A stretch of DNA of 38,629 nucleotides from Gemmatimonadota bacterium (GTDB lineage: Bacteria; Gemmatimonadota; Gemmatimonadetes; Longimicrobiales; Gaopeijiaceae): contig JAPPGZ010000011.1 in NCBI GenBank assembly GCA_028874905.1, positions 1 to 38,629 on the forward strand. Direction: 5' to 3'. Position 1 is the stretch's first letter; every line of letters begins with the position of its first letter. The notes under the pieces were generated by a model that made no database searches, had not been told where the DNA came from, and saw only the letters and a program-made list of their open reading frames with translations. Position numbers and translations under genes: made by a program. Shown here in pieces: positions 1 through 9,355 of the stretch.

Positions 1-2056
1 GCATGTTGGCGGTCATGAAGGCCCCGTAGCTGTGACCGGCGATCCCGACCCGGTCCCGGTCGGCGACACCCAACTCGACGAGCTTGTCCACCGCAGCCCG
101 GCCGTTCGCCACCAGCTGCTCCACGTACGTGTCGTTCGCGGTGAAGCCACCGACGATCGGCATCGCGGCGTCGTTCAGCACGGCATACCCCTGCGTCAGA
201 AGCAGGAGGTGCGAGGCGCCGGAAATGGTCGTGAAGCGGTGGGCCGATCCGCGGACCTGTCCCGCTCCGTCCTCGTCCGCGTACTCACGCGGGTACGCCC
301 ACACCAGAACCGGAAGGAGATCGCCCGGCTCGTAGCCGGCGGGAAGATACAGCTCGGCCGAAAGGGGGATGCCGTCGTCACGCTCGTAGTAGACCTTGCT
401 CTTTGTAATGCCCGCGAGCTGGGGCTGGGGGTTGGGGAAGGACGTAAGCGCGGTGCGCTCGCCGTCGCCCGTTGCGACAAGGTGATAATTGGGCGGCTCC
501 GCGCTTGTTTCGCGGCGGATGACGATCCGGGCGGCGGCTGCGTCCGCCAGGCCCACCACGGTCTCGTAACTGTCCGGGCCCGAGTGGAAGAGGCGCCGCA
601 ACTCGGCCGTCGCCAGGTTCAGTCGATCCAGGAAGGGCCGGTCTCCCTCGGGCGATCCGCCGGGTCCCGCCAGGAAGATGCTGGTCCCGTCCATGTGGAC
701 AACGGGCTTGCCGGCCCCGTCCTGTGTCATGACCGGGTCGCCGGGATGGCCGTACCAGTCGTCGGTGCTGCGGTCCCAGAGGAGCGCCGGCTCGGCGCCC
801 GTGGACGAAGTCTGCACGATCCATGCACGGCTCCGCCGCGTTGGCCAATCGAATTCGTAGACCAGGGCCGTCTCGGCATCCTCACCCCACAGGACGGGGT
901 AGCCGAACCCGAAGGCTCCCGAGCCCAGCCGGTGCTCGGTGCGGATCAGTTCTTCGCCCTCGGCCTCGAAGGGCGCCGGAAGCGTCAGTACACGATCGCG
1001 GTAGGGCACGTCCCGCCCGGGATCGCCGCCGTCCAGGGCCTCGATATAGGTCAGCACGGCGGGCACGCCCGGCCGCCACGAGTACTGCCGGAGGCCGGCA
1101 CGGCGAAAGCCCAGGTGTTCCGGACCGCCCTCGTCCAGGGGCAGGGTTGCCAGGGAGCGGACCGGCAGGCCGTCGATGTCCAGGATTTCCACCTCCCTGG
1201 TGAAGCGCGAATCCGGCACCAGGTACGAATAGGGGCGCACCGTGCGGACCGAAAGGAAGTACTCGCCGCTGGGCGAGGGCTCCAGAGACTCGTACACCGC
1301 CGCTGCGCCGATCGGCCCCGCGTCACCGGTGGCGACATCGACGACGGTGGGCTGCGACGTGAGGTAGTAGTCGAACAGCGCCTCGTCATGGGCGTCTTCC
1401 AGCAGGTCCTGAAAGGTCCAGGACGGCGCTGCTTCGCCCCCCGATTCCTGTATGACCGGGCCAACGGGAATCGCCGCGGGCTCGGGCGGTGCGCCCCGGT
1501 TTTCGACGACGAAGTGGCAGAGAAGCGCGCCTCCGTCGGGCATCCAGGAGCAGGGCTCGCCCCGGGCGCCGTTCAGTGAGGGACCGGTCAGTGCGCGGGC
1601 CGTGCCGGTTCCGGGGTCGGCCAGCCAGAGGGCGACGCCGTCGGAACTGGTCCTCGTAAAGGCAAAGCTGTCGCCGGACGGTGACCAGAAGGGTGGCCCC
1701 AGGCCATCCTCGGCGCCGGTGACGGCCTGCGTGTCACCGCCATTCAGGTCCACGATCGAAAAGCGAAAGAAGGGCGGCGCAGCGTGCATCCCGTTGGTGA
1801 CCGGGCTGATCCTGCGCCCGGCCAGCCGCAGCATGGGCGCGGCCAGGTCCTCGATCCCGGGCATGCTCTCGCTGTGCGCGAGGATCATCCAGTCGCCGGA
1901 GGGGCTGACCACCGCCTGGGGGAAGGGGGCCGCTTCAAGGATGTCGACGACGTCCGCTGGCGGTGTACGGTAGGCGTCCTGCGCGGCTAGTGGGGATGGC
2001 AGAGGCAGCAGCAGGGCGAGCGGAAGGATAGACGCGGTAAAGGCACGGATGCTCAT
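1..2056 (-). CDS. S9 family peptidase, glutamyl-endopeptidase-like (partial, C-terminus off window)
   Basis: The reading frame opens at an ATG at 2056 with a signal peptide (MSIRAFTASILPLALLLPLP...AAQ) and stays open to the left edge, about 685 codons. An AAGGGG element about 7 nt upstream supports this start. The N-terminal part is a beta-propeller-type region with repeats such as SPSGDSF. The visible end is the start of the alpha/beta-hydrolase domain and includes the nucleophile motif GHSYGAFMTANM with Ser676 (codon near 29-31). That exact motif, with Ala after the second Gly, is typical of the S9D/glutamyl endopeptidase branch (as in chloroplast CGEP) rather than classical prolyl oligopeptidase. 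The catalytic Asp and His lie off the window. Likely role: periplasmic or secreted breakdown of oligopeptides. It is divergent from the TonB receptor at 2209, with 152 bp between them. Confidence 0.9.
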   Translation of the reverse strand, partial: MSIRAFTASILPLALLLPLPSPLAAQDAYRTPPADVVDILEAAPFPQAVVSPSGDWMILAHSESMPGIEDLAAPMLRLAGRRISPVTNGMHAAPPFFRFSIVDLNGGDTQAVTGAEDGLGPPFWSPSGDSFAFTRTSSDGVALWLADPGTGTARALTGPSLNGARGEPCSWMPDGGALLCHFVVENRGAPPEPAAIPVGPVIQESGGEAAPSWTFQDLLEDAHDEALFDYYLTSQPTVVDVATGDAGPIGAAAVYESLEPSPSGEYFLSVRTVRPYSYLVPDSRFTREVEILDIDGLPVRSLATLPLDEGGPEHLGFRRAGLRQYSWRPGVPAVLTYIEALDGGDPGRDVPYRDRVLTLPAPFEAEGEELIRTEHRLGSGAFGFGYPVLWGEDAETALVYEFDWPTRRSRAWIVQTSSTGAEPALLWDRSTDDWYGHPGDPVMTQDGAGKPVVHMDGTSIFLAGPGGSPEGDRPFLDRLNLATAELRRLFHSGPDSYETVVGLADAAAARIVIRRETSAEPPNYHLVATGDGERTALTSFPNPQPQLAGITKSKVYYERDDGIPLSAELYLPAGYEPGDLLPVLVWAYPREYADEDGAGQVRGSAHRFTTISGASHLLLLTQGYAVLNDAAMPIVGGFTANDTYVEQLVANGRAAVDKLVELGVADRDRVGIAGHSYGAFMTANM

Positions 2057-2208
2057 GTTCAGCCCCTTTTGGACGGCCGGGTTCCGTTTGAGTTCCCTTA
2101 TCTTAGGTGCGCACAACGATTGGTGACATGGAGGACGCAGGGCCGGGGCCGGCCATCAGCCCGGCAGGGACCGGCCGGCTGGCTCACGTCTTGCAGTAGC
2201 GGAGGCTT

Positions 2209-4599
2209 ATGAACCAGCGACTATCGCCAACGGAGCGCCTCGCCGGCCCGCCGGTCCGCCGCTCTCGGTGCTCGGACGGCCTCATCCACGGACTGCTGGC
2301 AGCGATACTCCTCGGTCTCGGCACCCCATCGGCCGCCACCGCCCAGGACAACCAGATGAGCGGCCGGGTCCGGGCCGACGACGGCCGCCCCATCGAGGGC
2401 GCCGTGGCGGAGCTGCATCCGGTGGCGGACTCCACCCTGGCGGTGTACACGCTGACGAACGAGCTGGGCTTTTTCTCGTTCCGGGATCTGCAGCCGGGCA
2501 CCTACGCTCTGACGGTGATGCGGATCGGCTTCGAGGAACACCGGGAAGAGGTGAGCGTCACGGCGGGCACGACCGAGGTCGAAGTCATCATGGCAGGCGA
2601 GGCGATCGCGCTCCAGGGCGTGACGGTGGAGGCCGAGCGCAGCCGCGCCAAGACACGTTTCGAAGAGTCGGCGGGGATCACGGTCCAGGAGATCGATGCC
2701 AGCGACCTGAAGTCGATCCCGGTATTGATCGAGTCGGACCCGCTGCGCGCCGTCGAGGTGCTCCCGGGTGTGACGACCGTGTCGGACTTCTCCGGGTCCT
2801 ACAATGTCCGGGGCGGCTCCGCCGACCAGAATCTCATTCTGCTCGACGAAGTTCCGATCTTCAATCCGTTTCACCTGGGCAACATCTTCTCCGTATTCAA
2901 CGCCGACATGGTGGATCGCGTCGAACTGCAGTCCGGAGGCTATCCGGCAGAATACGGCGGCCGCGTATCCTCGGTGTTGACGATTGCCAGCGATCCGGGC
3001 GACGGGCTGTTCGGGGTCGACGCGGGCATCAGCCTTCTGGCGACCCGTGTCGCGGTCAAGGGGGGCCTTCCGGAAAGCGCTGCCGAGAAGCTCGGGTTCA
3101 CCGCAACCCGCTGGCGCGCCTCGGCCCGCCGATCCTACGTGGACGTGCTCATCAAGCCGTGGGCGGACTTCCCATACCACCTGAAGGACCTGCAGGGCGT
3201 CTTCGAGGCCTGGACGGTGGGCGGGAGCCGGCTCCGGTTCGTCGGGTACAGCGGCCGGGACATCGTCGACCTCTCGGGGATCTCCGACACGCCCATTCCC
3301 ATCCGGTGGTGGTGGGGGAACGACGCGATCGGGGGTTCGTGGACGCATTCGCTGGGCGGGGGCTCGTCAATGGCCGTACGCGCCTCATTCTCGCGTTTCG
3401 GATCCGACCTGACGTTTCCGGAGGTCGACACGGAGTTCCAGACCGGGGTCGAGGAGGCGACGTTCAGGGCCGACACGGAGCATCGTCCTGCGTGGGCCAC
3501 GAGCTGGAAGTCGGGCGTGTCGGTGAAGCGCGTTGCCTACAACAACGGGCTGCTGGGAGGAGGATCAACCTTCCTGGACCAACAGGGCAGCGGCCTGGAG
3601 ATTGCCGGCTACAGCCAGGCCCACTGGAACCCCAACCCGAACTGGCTGGTGGAGGGCGGCGTGCGCGTCGACTACTGGCAGCCGAACGCCGGGACGACGG
3701 AAGCGACGCTGTCGCCCCGCTTTGCCGTGAGACGCTTTCTTCGGGACAGGAACTCGGCGGTGCGCCTGGCGGCGGGCCGGTACAGCCAGTTCATCCACTC
3801 CACCCGGGACGAAGAGTTTCCCTTCGGACTCGACACATGGATCCTGGCAGGCGCCGAAGCCCCCCGCGTCGTCTCGGACCAGGTACAGCTGGGGGCCGAG
3901 AGCTTCTTTGGCGACGATGACCAGTGGTTCGCCTCGCTGGAGGGCTACTACCGCAACTTCGATGGCGTGGCCGCCCTCAATGCGGCCGAGGATCCCAACG
4001 ACGACACCGACGCGCTGGTGGCCGGCAACGGCAACGCCTACGGCGTGGACCTCTTCCTGAAGCGGGACCGGGGCAACACCACCGGCTGGATCTCGATCTC
4101 GTTCCTGAAGACCGTCCGGTCCTTCCCGGACACGCGCGTCGGGATCCAGCCCCAGCCGTGGATCACCTATCCGCCGGTCTTCGACCGCCGCTTCGAGGTC
4201 GACGTTTCGCTGCGCCGGGCCCTCGGCTGGTGGGGATTGGACACAGGAGTCAGGGCAAACTTCGGGACCGGCCTACCGTACACGAAACCGCTCGGCACCT
4301 ATCAGGTCTACCGGACGCAGTTCGTATCGGGGCTTCTTGGAGTCGACGACGGGAACGCGGTGGTGCTCGGGCCGCGCAACGGCGCACGCTATCCCGCGCG
4401 GCACCGGCTCGATCTCTCGTTGCGGAAGACCGCCACGAAGAGCTGGGGCACAATCACACCCTACCTGAGCATCATCAACGTCTACAACCAGAAGAACGTG
4501 CTGTTCTACTTCTTCGACTACCAGTCCTCGCCCGCGAAGCGAGAGGGCGTGTCGATGATCCCGTTCCTTCCCACCTTCGGCGTCGAGGTCTCGTTCTGA
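2209..4599 (+). CDS. TonB-dependent receptor with N-terminal carboxypeptidase-regulatory domain
   Basis: 796 aa, ATG preceded by GGAGG at a good distance (GGAGGCTTATG). It has a signal peptide ending near residue 45 (AATAQ). A CarboxypepD_reg-like beta-sandwich follows (about 49-135; GRVRADDGRPIEGAV, GFFSFRDLQPGTYALTV). The plug domain spans about 150-270 (LLDEVPIFNPFHLGN, GGYPAEYGGRVSSVL), and the rest is a 22-strand-type barrel ending in an aromatic-terminated strand (GVEVSF). This is the architecture of Bacteroidota/Gemmatimonadota outer-membrane receptors that import ligands with TonB energy. The next gene, a DUF4249-like lipoprotein, starts within its stop codon (TGATG), so the two are probably translated together as a receptor with a surface lid or accessory protein. 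The substrate cannot be told from sequence. Confidence 0.93.
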   Translation: MNQRLSPTERLAGPPVRRSRCSDGLIHGLLAAILLGLGTPSAATAQDNQMSGRVRADDGRPIEGAVAELHPVADSTLAVYTLTNELGFFSFRDLQPGTYALTVMRIGFEEHREEVSVTAGTTEVEVIMAGEAIALQGVTVEAERSRAKTRFEESAGITVQEIDASDLKSIPVLIESDPLRAVEVLPGVTTVSDFSGSYNVRGGSADQNLILLDEVPIFNPFHLGNIFSVFNADMVDRVELQSGGYPAEYGGRVSSVLTIASDPGDGLFGVDAGISLLATRVAVKGGLPESAAEKLGFTATRWRASARRSYVDVLIKPWADFPYHLKDLQGVFEAWTVGGSRLRFVGYSGRDIVDLSGISDTPIPIRWWWGNDAIGGSWTHSLGGGSSMAVRASFSRFGSDLTFPEVDTEFQTGVEEATFRADTEHRPAWATSWKSGVSVKRVAYNNGLLGGGSTFLDQQGSGLEIAGYSQAHWNPNPNWLVEGGVRVDYWQPNAGTTEATLSPRFAVRRFLRDRNSAVRLAAGRYSQFIHSTRDEEFPFGLDTWILAGAEAPRVVSDQVQLGAESFFGDDDQWFASLEGYYRNFDGVAALNAAEDPNDDTDALVAGNGNAYGVDLFLKRDRGNTTGWISISFLKTVRSFPDTRVGIQPQPWITYPPVFDRRFEVDVSLRRALGWWGLDTGVRANFGTGLPYTKPLGTYQVYRTQFVSGLLGVDDGNAVVLGPRNGARYPARHRLDLSLRKTATKSWGTITPYLSIINVYNQKNVLFYFFDYQSSPAKREGVSMIPFLPTFGVEVSF

Positions 4600-5627
4600 T
4601 GATGGATTCACCGACTGTGCCGTCCGGGCGGCCCGGGGCGTACCGGGCGAACGCCGGTGTGGCGATGCTGGTCGTCCTTGCGGGGGCCTCGGTTCTCGGT
4701 GGATGCGCGCTGACCGAGGTTACGGTCACCGAGTCGGAGGACGTGGTGATCGCAGAGGCGCAGCTGACCATCAACCAGCACGGCGACGGCGGCACGTCCC
4801 TCAGCGTGTACACCTATCTGCACCGTACGCTGAGCGGGCAGCGCCCTGACGAGGTGGAGGGAGCCGCCGTCCGCGTTTCGGGGGCGTCGGCGGTCGTGCA
4901 TCTGGCGGCGGCAGACAGCGGGGGTGTTTGCCTGGATCCCTGGGAGGACCCGGAAGACGAGGAGGTTCTCGAAGTGGATGTCGGCTCATGCTACCGCACC
5001 AGCGTTGCCCCGTCCCCCTTCTCTCCGGGGGAGATCCTCGAGCTCGAGGTCGTCCTTCCGGAAGGCGGCACGCTGACCGGGGTCAGCCAGGTGCCCGACG
5101 CCTTCGAGTTCATCGGGCTCACGCACGAGGATGGACACTGCCGCATCGAGCCCGACACCAATTACCGCTTCCGCTGGACGGAGGCGGCGGGCACCTGGTC
5201 GTATCTCTCCGACACCTGGATCGAGGGGTTGCCGGAGGCCCTGACCGGGCGCGACATCGAAGTGCCCGACTCACTGTACCTCACCGGGTTCGCGATCGGA
5301 GAGAAGGACACCGATATCCTCTTTCCCGGGGAATACGGGCTGTTCGACCTCGGTGAGCAGGCAGATGCCGATCTCCTGCGCATCCTCGACGACGGCCTCC
5401 CCGGCGGAGCCTGGGGAGAGGTCGCTTTCGCCGCCACCGACCGCAACTGGGTGAACTGGGCCCGAGGGGGCAACTTCAACCCGTCGGGACTCATCCGCAT
5501 CCCTTCCGTTTTCGGAGACGGGACGGGCTTCTTCGGTACCGCGACCCAGCGCAACCTGAATGTCATTGCGGGTCCGGACGGCTCCGGGATGCCGCCGCTC
5601 TGCGGACCGGCGGATCCGGCGCCGTGA
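4599..5627 (+). CDS. DUF4249-like outer-membrane lipoprotein
   Basis: 342 aa. The ATG at 4599 overlaps the receptor's TGA by one base (TGATG). A second ATG follows directly at 4602. The frame is open far upstream, but that part is antisense-style shadow inside the receptor gene. The N-terminus has a basic stretch, a hydrophobic core (VAMLVVLAGASV) and a lipobox LGGC with the acylated Cys at 36. The body is predicted beta-rich, with a DUF4249-style pattern: an early extracellular beta-sandwich (VVIAEAQLTINQ), a segment resembling 'PGE-L-L-V-P-G-tltg-t-vP' (SPGEILELEVVLPEGGTL) and a C-terminal GTGFFGTATQ. DUF4249 proteins are known to sit next to FecA-like TonB receptors, and this context fits. 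I infer a surface partner of the receptor at 2209. Family assignment is by pattern only. Confidence 0.72.
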   Translation: MMDSPTVPSGRPGAYRANAGVAMLVVLAGASVLGGCALTEVTVTESEDVVIAEAQLTINQHGDGGTSLSVYTYLHRTLSGQRPDEVEGAAVRVSGASAVVHLAAADSGGVCLDPWEDPEDEEVLEVDVGSCYRTSVAPSPFSPGEILELEVVLPEGGTLTGVSQVPDAFEFIGLTHEDGHCRIEPDTNYRFRWTEAAGTWSYLSDTWIEGLPEALTGRDIEVPDSLYLTGFAIGEKDTDILFPGEYGLFDLGEQADADLLRILDDGLPGGAWGEVAFAATDRNWVNWARGGNFNPSGLIRIPSVFGDGTGFFGTATQRNLNVIAGPDGSGMPPLCGPADPAP

Positions 5628-5646
5628 CGAGCCGCCGCTCGGGACG

Positions 5647-6084
5647 CTACTCCGACCCAACCCCCGCAAACTCCTCCTCGTCGATCACCACGAAGGTCGC
5701 CGTCGCGGTGGCGACAACCTCGCCGTCCGACGCCCGCGTCGCCGTGCCCTCCATCTCGACGAGCTTCCGCTTGCGCGCCGTCTGGCGCCCCACCAGCAGC
5801 AGCTCCTCCCCCGCGCGGGCCGGCTTCCGGTAGCGGATCTCGCAGCGGGCGGTGTAGGCGCGGGCGCCCCGCAGGTACAGCCAGTTGGCCATGACGTCGT
5901 CCAGGGCGCTGTAGATCATTCCACCATGGACCACACCCGGGTAGCCCTGGTGGTTCTCGCCCGGGGTGAACTCGGAGACGCAGGCGCCGTCCTCGAGCCG
6001 GAAGGTGAGGTGCAGGCCGATCGGGTTGTCCGGGCCGCAGACGAAGCAGCGGTTGGCGGCGCTGGGAGCATGTGAGCTGCTCAA
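5647..6084 (-). CDS. PaaI-family hotdog thioesterase
   Basis: 145 aa, single hotdog domain. The N-terminal CFVCGPDNPIGLHL and the central VVHGGMIYSALDDVMA (HGG before the catalytic-helix Asp region) are hallmarks of PaaI/YbgC-like acyl-CoA thioesterases, which hydrolyse acyl- or aryl-CoA esters in the cytoplasm. The start is a TTG at 6084 that overlaps the TGA of the sortilin-type gene by 4 bp (TTGA), which suggests translational coupling. No in-frame ATG lies nearby. It is the last gene of the minus-strand series and converges on the DUF4249-like gene with a 19-bp gap. It is the only obvious metabolic enzyme in that series apart from the glycosylase. The substrate is unknown. Confidence 0.88.
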   Translation of the reverse strand: MSSSHAPSAANRCFVCGPDNPIGLHLTFRLEDGACVSEFTPGENHQGYPGVVHGGMIYSALDDVMANWLYLRGARAYTARCEIRYRKPARAGEELLLVGRQTARKRKLVEMEGTATRASDGEVVATATATFVVIDEEEFAGVGSE

Positions 6085-9000
6085 CTGACCGCCCGCCGCC
6101 CCGGGACAGCCGGGATCCGGATCCGCTCGAGGCCTGCGGATTCGAGCTCCGCGTTCAGCTCCTCGACCTCGTCCGCGTACACGCTTCGCAGCCGCGTCAG
6201 CGCGCCCTCGAGCTCCACTTCGAGATCGACCAGGCGCTCGATCAGCTGCTCGGTGGGCCGCGCGTCCAGATCCTCGCCGCGCTGGGAACTCGCCGCCGTC
6301 ATCACGAACCTCAGGTGGCTCCGAATCCGTGACGGATTCGCGAAGCCGGCGCCACGCGGTTGCACGAGCACCTCCTCCACCTCGGTAAGCGCCGTCGACG
6401 CCCGCTCGGCGGCGCCCCGGATTGCGTCGTCGGCGTCGCGCCCGCCACCGGCGCCCTCGGCATCGCCCCTCACCTGGCGCAGTCCCACAAGCGCCTCCTC
6501 AAGCGCGTCCAGCCGGTCCCGCGCACGGATGAGGTACTCGAACTGCGCCTGCAGGTCCGCGACCGTGATTTCTTCCTCCAGGCGCGGGTCCATGCGTACC
6601 TCGAATTCCGCGCCTGCATCGCCCTCCGGCGCCTCGATCACCACCGCATAGATCCCCGGCACCGCCCGCGCCGCGACCGCCGCCGAGCCCGCCGGGTAGT
6701 CCAGGTTCCAGTTGAAGCGGTTCAGGCCCGGGCCGGCCGCGACGTTCTGATAAGCGCGCACCATATCGCCGTCGCGCTCGAGGATGCGCACCGTAACCGC
6801 ACCCTCCGCGCCTGCAGGCCGGCTGAAGTACACCGTCGCGCCCTCGGGCGGGTTCATCGCCTTCATGTAGCGCGGGATCATCGCGCCGTAGACGTGGTCG
6901 CGCACGTAGTGACCGTCCCGCTCCTGCGCGGCGGTGCGGTACGCGGGTCGCACCGGGTAGAGGACGAGGTCTCCCGCAGGCTCACCGACGGCCACATGGC
7001 GGAGCGGCGTGATGTCGTCCAGGACCCAGAAACCTCGCCCTTGAGTCCCCACCACCAGATCACCGCGGTGTACCACGAGGTCGGTCACGGGCGAGGGCGG
7101 CAGATTGAGCTGCAGCGGCTGCCAGTGCGCGCCCGCGTTGAACGAGACGAAGAGGCCGAACTCGGTGCCCGCGTAGAGGAGCCCGGCCCGCTCCGGGTCC
7201 TCGCGAACAACGCGCGTCGGATGGTCGGGCGGCAGTCCGTCGGCGCCGTCGGTCAGCAGGGTCCAGGTCGCGCCGAAGTCGCGCGTGCCGTAGATGAACG
7301 GCCGGAAGTCGTCCAGCCGATAGCGATAGGCGGCGAGGTACGCGGTGCCGCGAGCGTGCGGCGACACGTCGATGCGGTTCACCGTGCTTGGCTGCGGCAT
7401 CCGGGGCGGCGTCACGTCGGTCCAGGTGGCGCCGCCATCGCGTGTGACGTGCACGCGTCCGTCGTTCGAACCGGTCCAGAGCACGCGCGCGTCATGGGGC
7501 GATTCGGCGATCTGCAGCAGCGACGAGTAGATCTCCACGCCCGTCACGTCGGCGGTGATCGGCCCACCCGCCTGGCCGAACTTCGTGGTGTCGTTGCCGG
7601 TCAGGTCGGGCGAAATGACCGCCCAACTGCCGCCCTGGTCGCGGCTCACCGCCACGTACTGCGAGCCGTGATACAGCACGTCCGCGTCGTGGCGCGAGAA
7701 GTGCACCGGGGCGTTCCACTGGATCCGATAGCGCAGCTCCCGCTCCGGCGCTCCGTCCTGCCGCTCGGGGTACGGCCGGATCTGGCGGAACTGCTCGGTC
7801 CGCCGGTTGTAGCGCGCGAGCCGGCCTCCGAAGCACCCGGACACGACAATGGCCGGATCGGTCGGATGGACCGTCACCGGCCCCGTCTCGCAGCCCCCGT
7901 GCGACTCCCAGTGCTGCAGGCTGATCCCCGTCCCCGTCGCCGAACTCGGCAGCGACAGCGTCGAGTTGTCCTGCTGCGAACCGTACACGCGGTAGGGAAA
8001 CTGGTCGTCGACAGTCACCGAATACATCTCGGCGGTGGGCTGATTCAGCTGCGTCGACCAGGTCCGTCCGCCGTCAACCGTAACCACCGCACCCCCGTCG
8101 TTCCCCTGCACCATCACCTCCGGGTTGTCGGGCGAAATCCACAGGTCGTGATGATCCGAATGGGGCATCCGAATCGTCCGGAAGCTCTCCGCGCCGTCCG
8201 TGGACCGATGGAAGCCCCCGCCGGCCACGTACACGACGTCCGCGTCGGTCGGATCGGCGAAGATGTTGTGGAAGTACCATGGGCGGCCCAGCAATCGCGG
8301 CTCGTCATTGACCAGCGTCCAGTCGTCACCCCCGTTGAGCGTACGATAGATCCCGGACCCCGGCTCGGCCTCGATGATCGCGTAGAGTCTGCCGGGGTCG
8401 GAGCGCGCCTGGGCGATCCCGATCTTGCCGATCAGCCCGGACGGGAGGCCTCCACCCAGCTTCTCCCAGCTGTCCCCGCCATCTCGGGTGCGGTAGATGC
8501 CGCCCTCGCGGGCGCCCGAGATCATCGTCCAGGGCTTGCGTTCGGCGCGCCACATGGCGGCAAAGAGCTCGTCGGGGTCGTGCTCGTTCATCAGCAGCTC
8601 GATCGCGCCGGTCGAGTCCGAGACGAAGAGGACATTCTCCCAGGACTCGCCGCCGTCTCGGGTGCGGTAGATGCCCCGCTCCGGGTTCGGGCCGAAGGGG
8701 TGCCCGGTCGCGGCAAGGTAGGCGACGTCCGGGTCGTCGGGGTGGATGCGAACGCGCCCGATCTGGCCGGCTTCGCGCATGCCCAGGTAGCGCCAGGTCG
8801 CGCCGTCGTCGTCGGACCGGTACACGCCGCGTCCCGTCGAGACGTTGCCGCGGATCGCGTCCGAGCCGGTGCCCACGTAGAGGACGTCCGGGTCGGAGGG
8901 CGCCACCGCAACCGCCCCAATGGACCCGATCGGGATGCCGTGGTCCGAAATGTTCGTCCAGGCCTGGCCGGCGCTTTCGGTCTTCCAGACGCCTCCGCCG

Positions 9001-9251
9001 GTAGCGCCGAAGTAGAAGGTGTGCGGCCTGGCGCGGACGCCGGCGACCGTTGTGACCCGGCCGCCCCGGAACGGGCCCAGCTCGCGGAAGCGCAACGCCT
9101 GGAGCTGGACCGGCGACACCTGCCAGCGCGCGGGGTCGGATGGGTCGAGGGCGGGGTGGGGGGCGGTCTGCGCCGAGGCCGGGGCTGGGGTCGCCAACTG
9201 GCACAGGGCGAGCACGGCCGGCGGCAGTGTACGAAGCCGTGGCAAGACCAT
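6081..9251 (-). CDS. Sortilin/VPS10-type BNR-repeat exported protein
   Basis: 1056 aa from the ATG at 9251, which places a clear signal peptide at the N-terminus (MVLPRLRTLPPAVLAL...PASAQ). The body has about ten Asp-box/BNR motifs of the form S/T-x-D-x-G-x-S/T-W (SDDDGATW, TRDGGESW, TRDGGDSW, TVDGGRTW, SRDQGGSW, TRDGGATW, TRDFGATW), meaning one or two large beta-propellers as in VPS10/sortilin and xyloglucanase-like proteins. A beta-sandwich region and a helical C-terminus (about the last 200 residues, Glu/Leu-rich) follow. These proteins are abundant in Gemmatimonadota; enzymatic activity is unproven, and peptide or glycan binding is an alternative. The frame is open to an ATG at 9410 overlapping the previous gene's stop (TGATG, with GAGGG upstream). 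That start would put 53 residues before the signal peptide and would read through the paired palindromes, so I prefer 9251, though its own ribosome site is weak. Confidence 0.85.
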   Translation of the reverse strand: MVLPRLRTLPPAVLALCQLATPAPASAQTAPHPALDPSDPARWQVSPVQLQALRFRELGPFRGGRVTTVAGVRARPHTFYFGATGGGVWKTESAGQAWTNISDHGIPIGSIGAVAVAPSDPDVLYVGTGSDAIRGNVSTGRGVYRSDDDGATWRYLGMREAGQIGRVRIHPDDPDVAYLAATGHPFGPNPERGIYRTRDGGESWENVLFVSDSTGAIELLMNEHDPDELFAAMWRAERKPWTMISGAREGGIYRTRDGGDSWEKLGGGLPSGLIGKIGIAQARSDPGRLYAIIEAEPGSGIYRTLNGGDDWTLVNDEPRLLGRPWYFHNIFADPTDADVVYVAGGGFHRSTDGAESFRTIRMPHSDHHDLWISPDNPEVMVQGNDGGAVVTVDGGRTWSTQLNQPTAEMYSVTVDDQFPYRVYGSQQDNSTLSLPSSATGTGISLQHWESHGGCETGPVTVHPTDPAIVVSGCFGGRLARYNRRTEQFRQIRPYPERQDGAPERELRYRIQWNAPVHFSRHDADVLYHGSQYVAVSRDQGGSWAVISPDLTGNDTTKFGQAGGPITADVTGVEIYSSLLQIAESPHDARVLWTGSNDGRVHVTRDGGATWTDVTPPRMPQPSTVNRIDVSPHARGTAYLAAYRYRLDDFRPFIYGTRDFGATWTLLTDGADGLPPDHPTRVVREDPERAGLLYAGTEFGLFVSFNAGAHWQPLQLNLPPSPVTDLVVHRGDLVVGTQGRGFWVLDDITPLRHVAVGEPAGDLVLYPVRPAYRTAAQERDGHYVRDHVYGAMIPRYMKAMNPPEGATVYFSRPAGAEGAVTVRILERDGDMVRAYQNVAAGPGLNRFNWNLDYPAGSAAVAARAVPGIYAVVIEAPEGDAGAEFEVRMDPRLEEEITVADLQAQFEYLIRARDRLDALEEALVGLRQVRGDAEGAGGGRDADDAIRGAAERASTALTEVEEVLVQPRGAGFANPSRIRSHLRFVMTAASSQRGEDLDARPTEQLIERLVDLEVELEGALTRLRSVYADEVEELNAELESAGLERIRIPAVPGRRAVS

Positions 9252-9280
9252 CCTGCCGCCGCGGCGCCGGAACTTCTTTA

Positions 9281-9303
9281 CCGCTATCCCTGACGTTACG
9301 TCA
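9281..9303 (-). promoter_or_regulatory. Palindromic repeat, copy B (candidate operator)
   Basis: TGACGTAACGTCA on the minus strand (9291-9303) is a perfect inverted repeat with a one-base centre. In this copy the arms extend to 8 bp (CCTGACGT/ACGTCAGG, 9289-9305). It continues with GGGATAGCGG. It is identical at 21 of 23 positions to copy A, which lies exactly 75 bp away. It sits 30 bp upstream of the preferred start of the sortilin-type gene. Regulator unknown. Confidence 0.55.
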
Positions 9304-9355
9304 GGCTGGGCTACGTGCACGACCGGCCTACCGGCCGCGCCCTGTATGTTTGTTT

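Noticed and set aside
32..1579. 515-codon open frame on the plus strand
   Set aside because: It lies opposite the S9 peptidase; its translation is Arg/Gly/Pro-rich with no domain.
2057..2208. Possible promoters in the divergent S9/TonB receptor gap, including a GTGCGCAC palindrome and TAAGAT
   Set aside because: No -35 at a fitting distance on either strand; too weak to list.
6360..9293. 977-codon open frame on the plus strand
   Set aside because: It is antisense to the sortilin-type gene, whose Asp-box repeats are unmistakable. Long antisense frames are expected with this GC-rich codon use.
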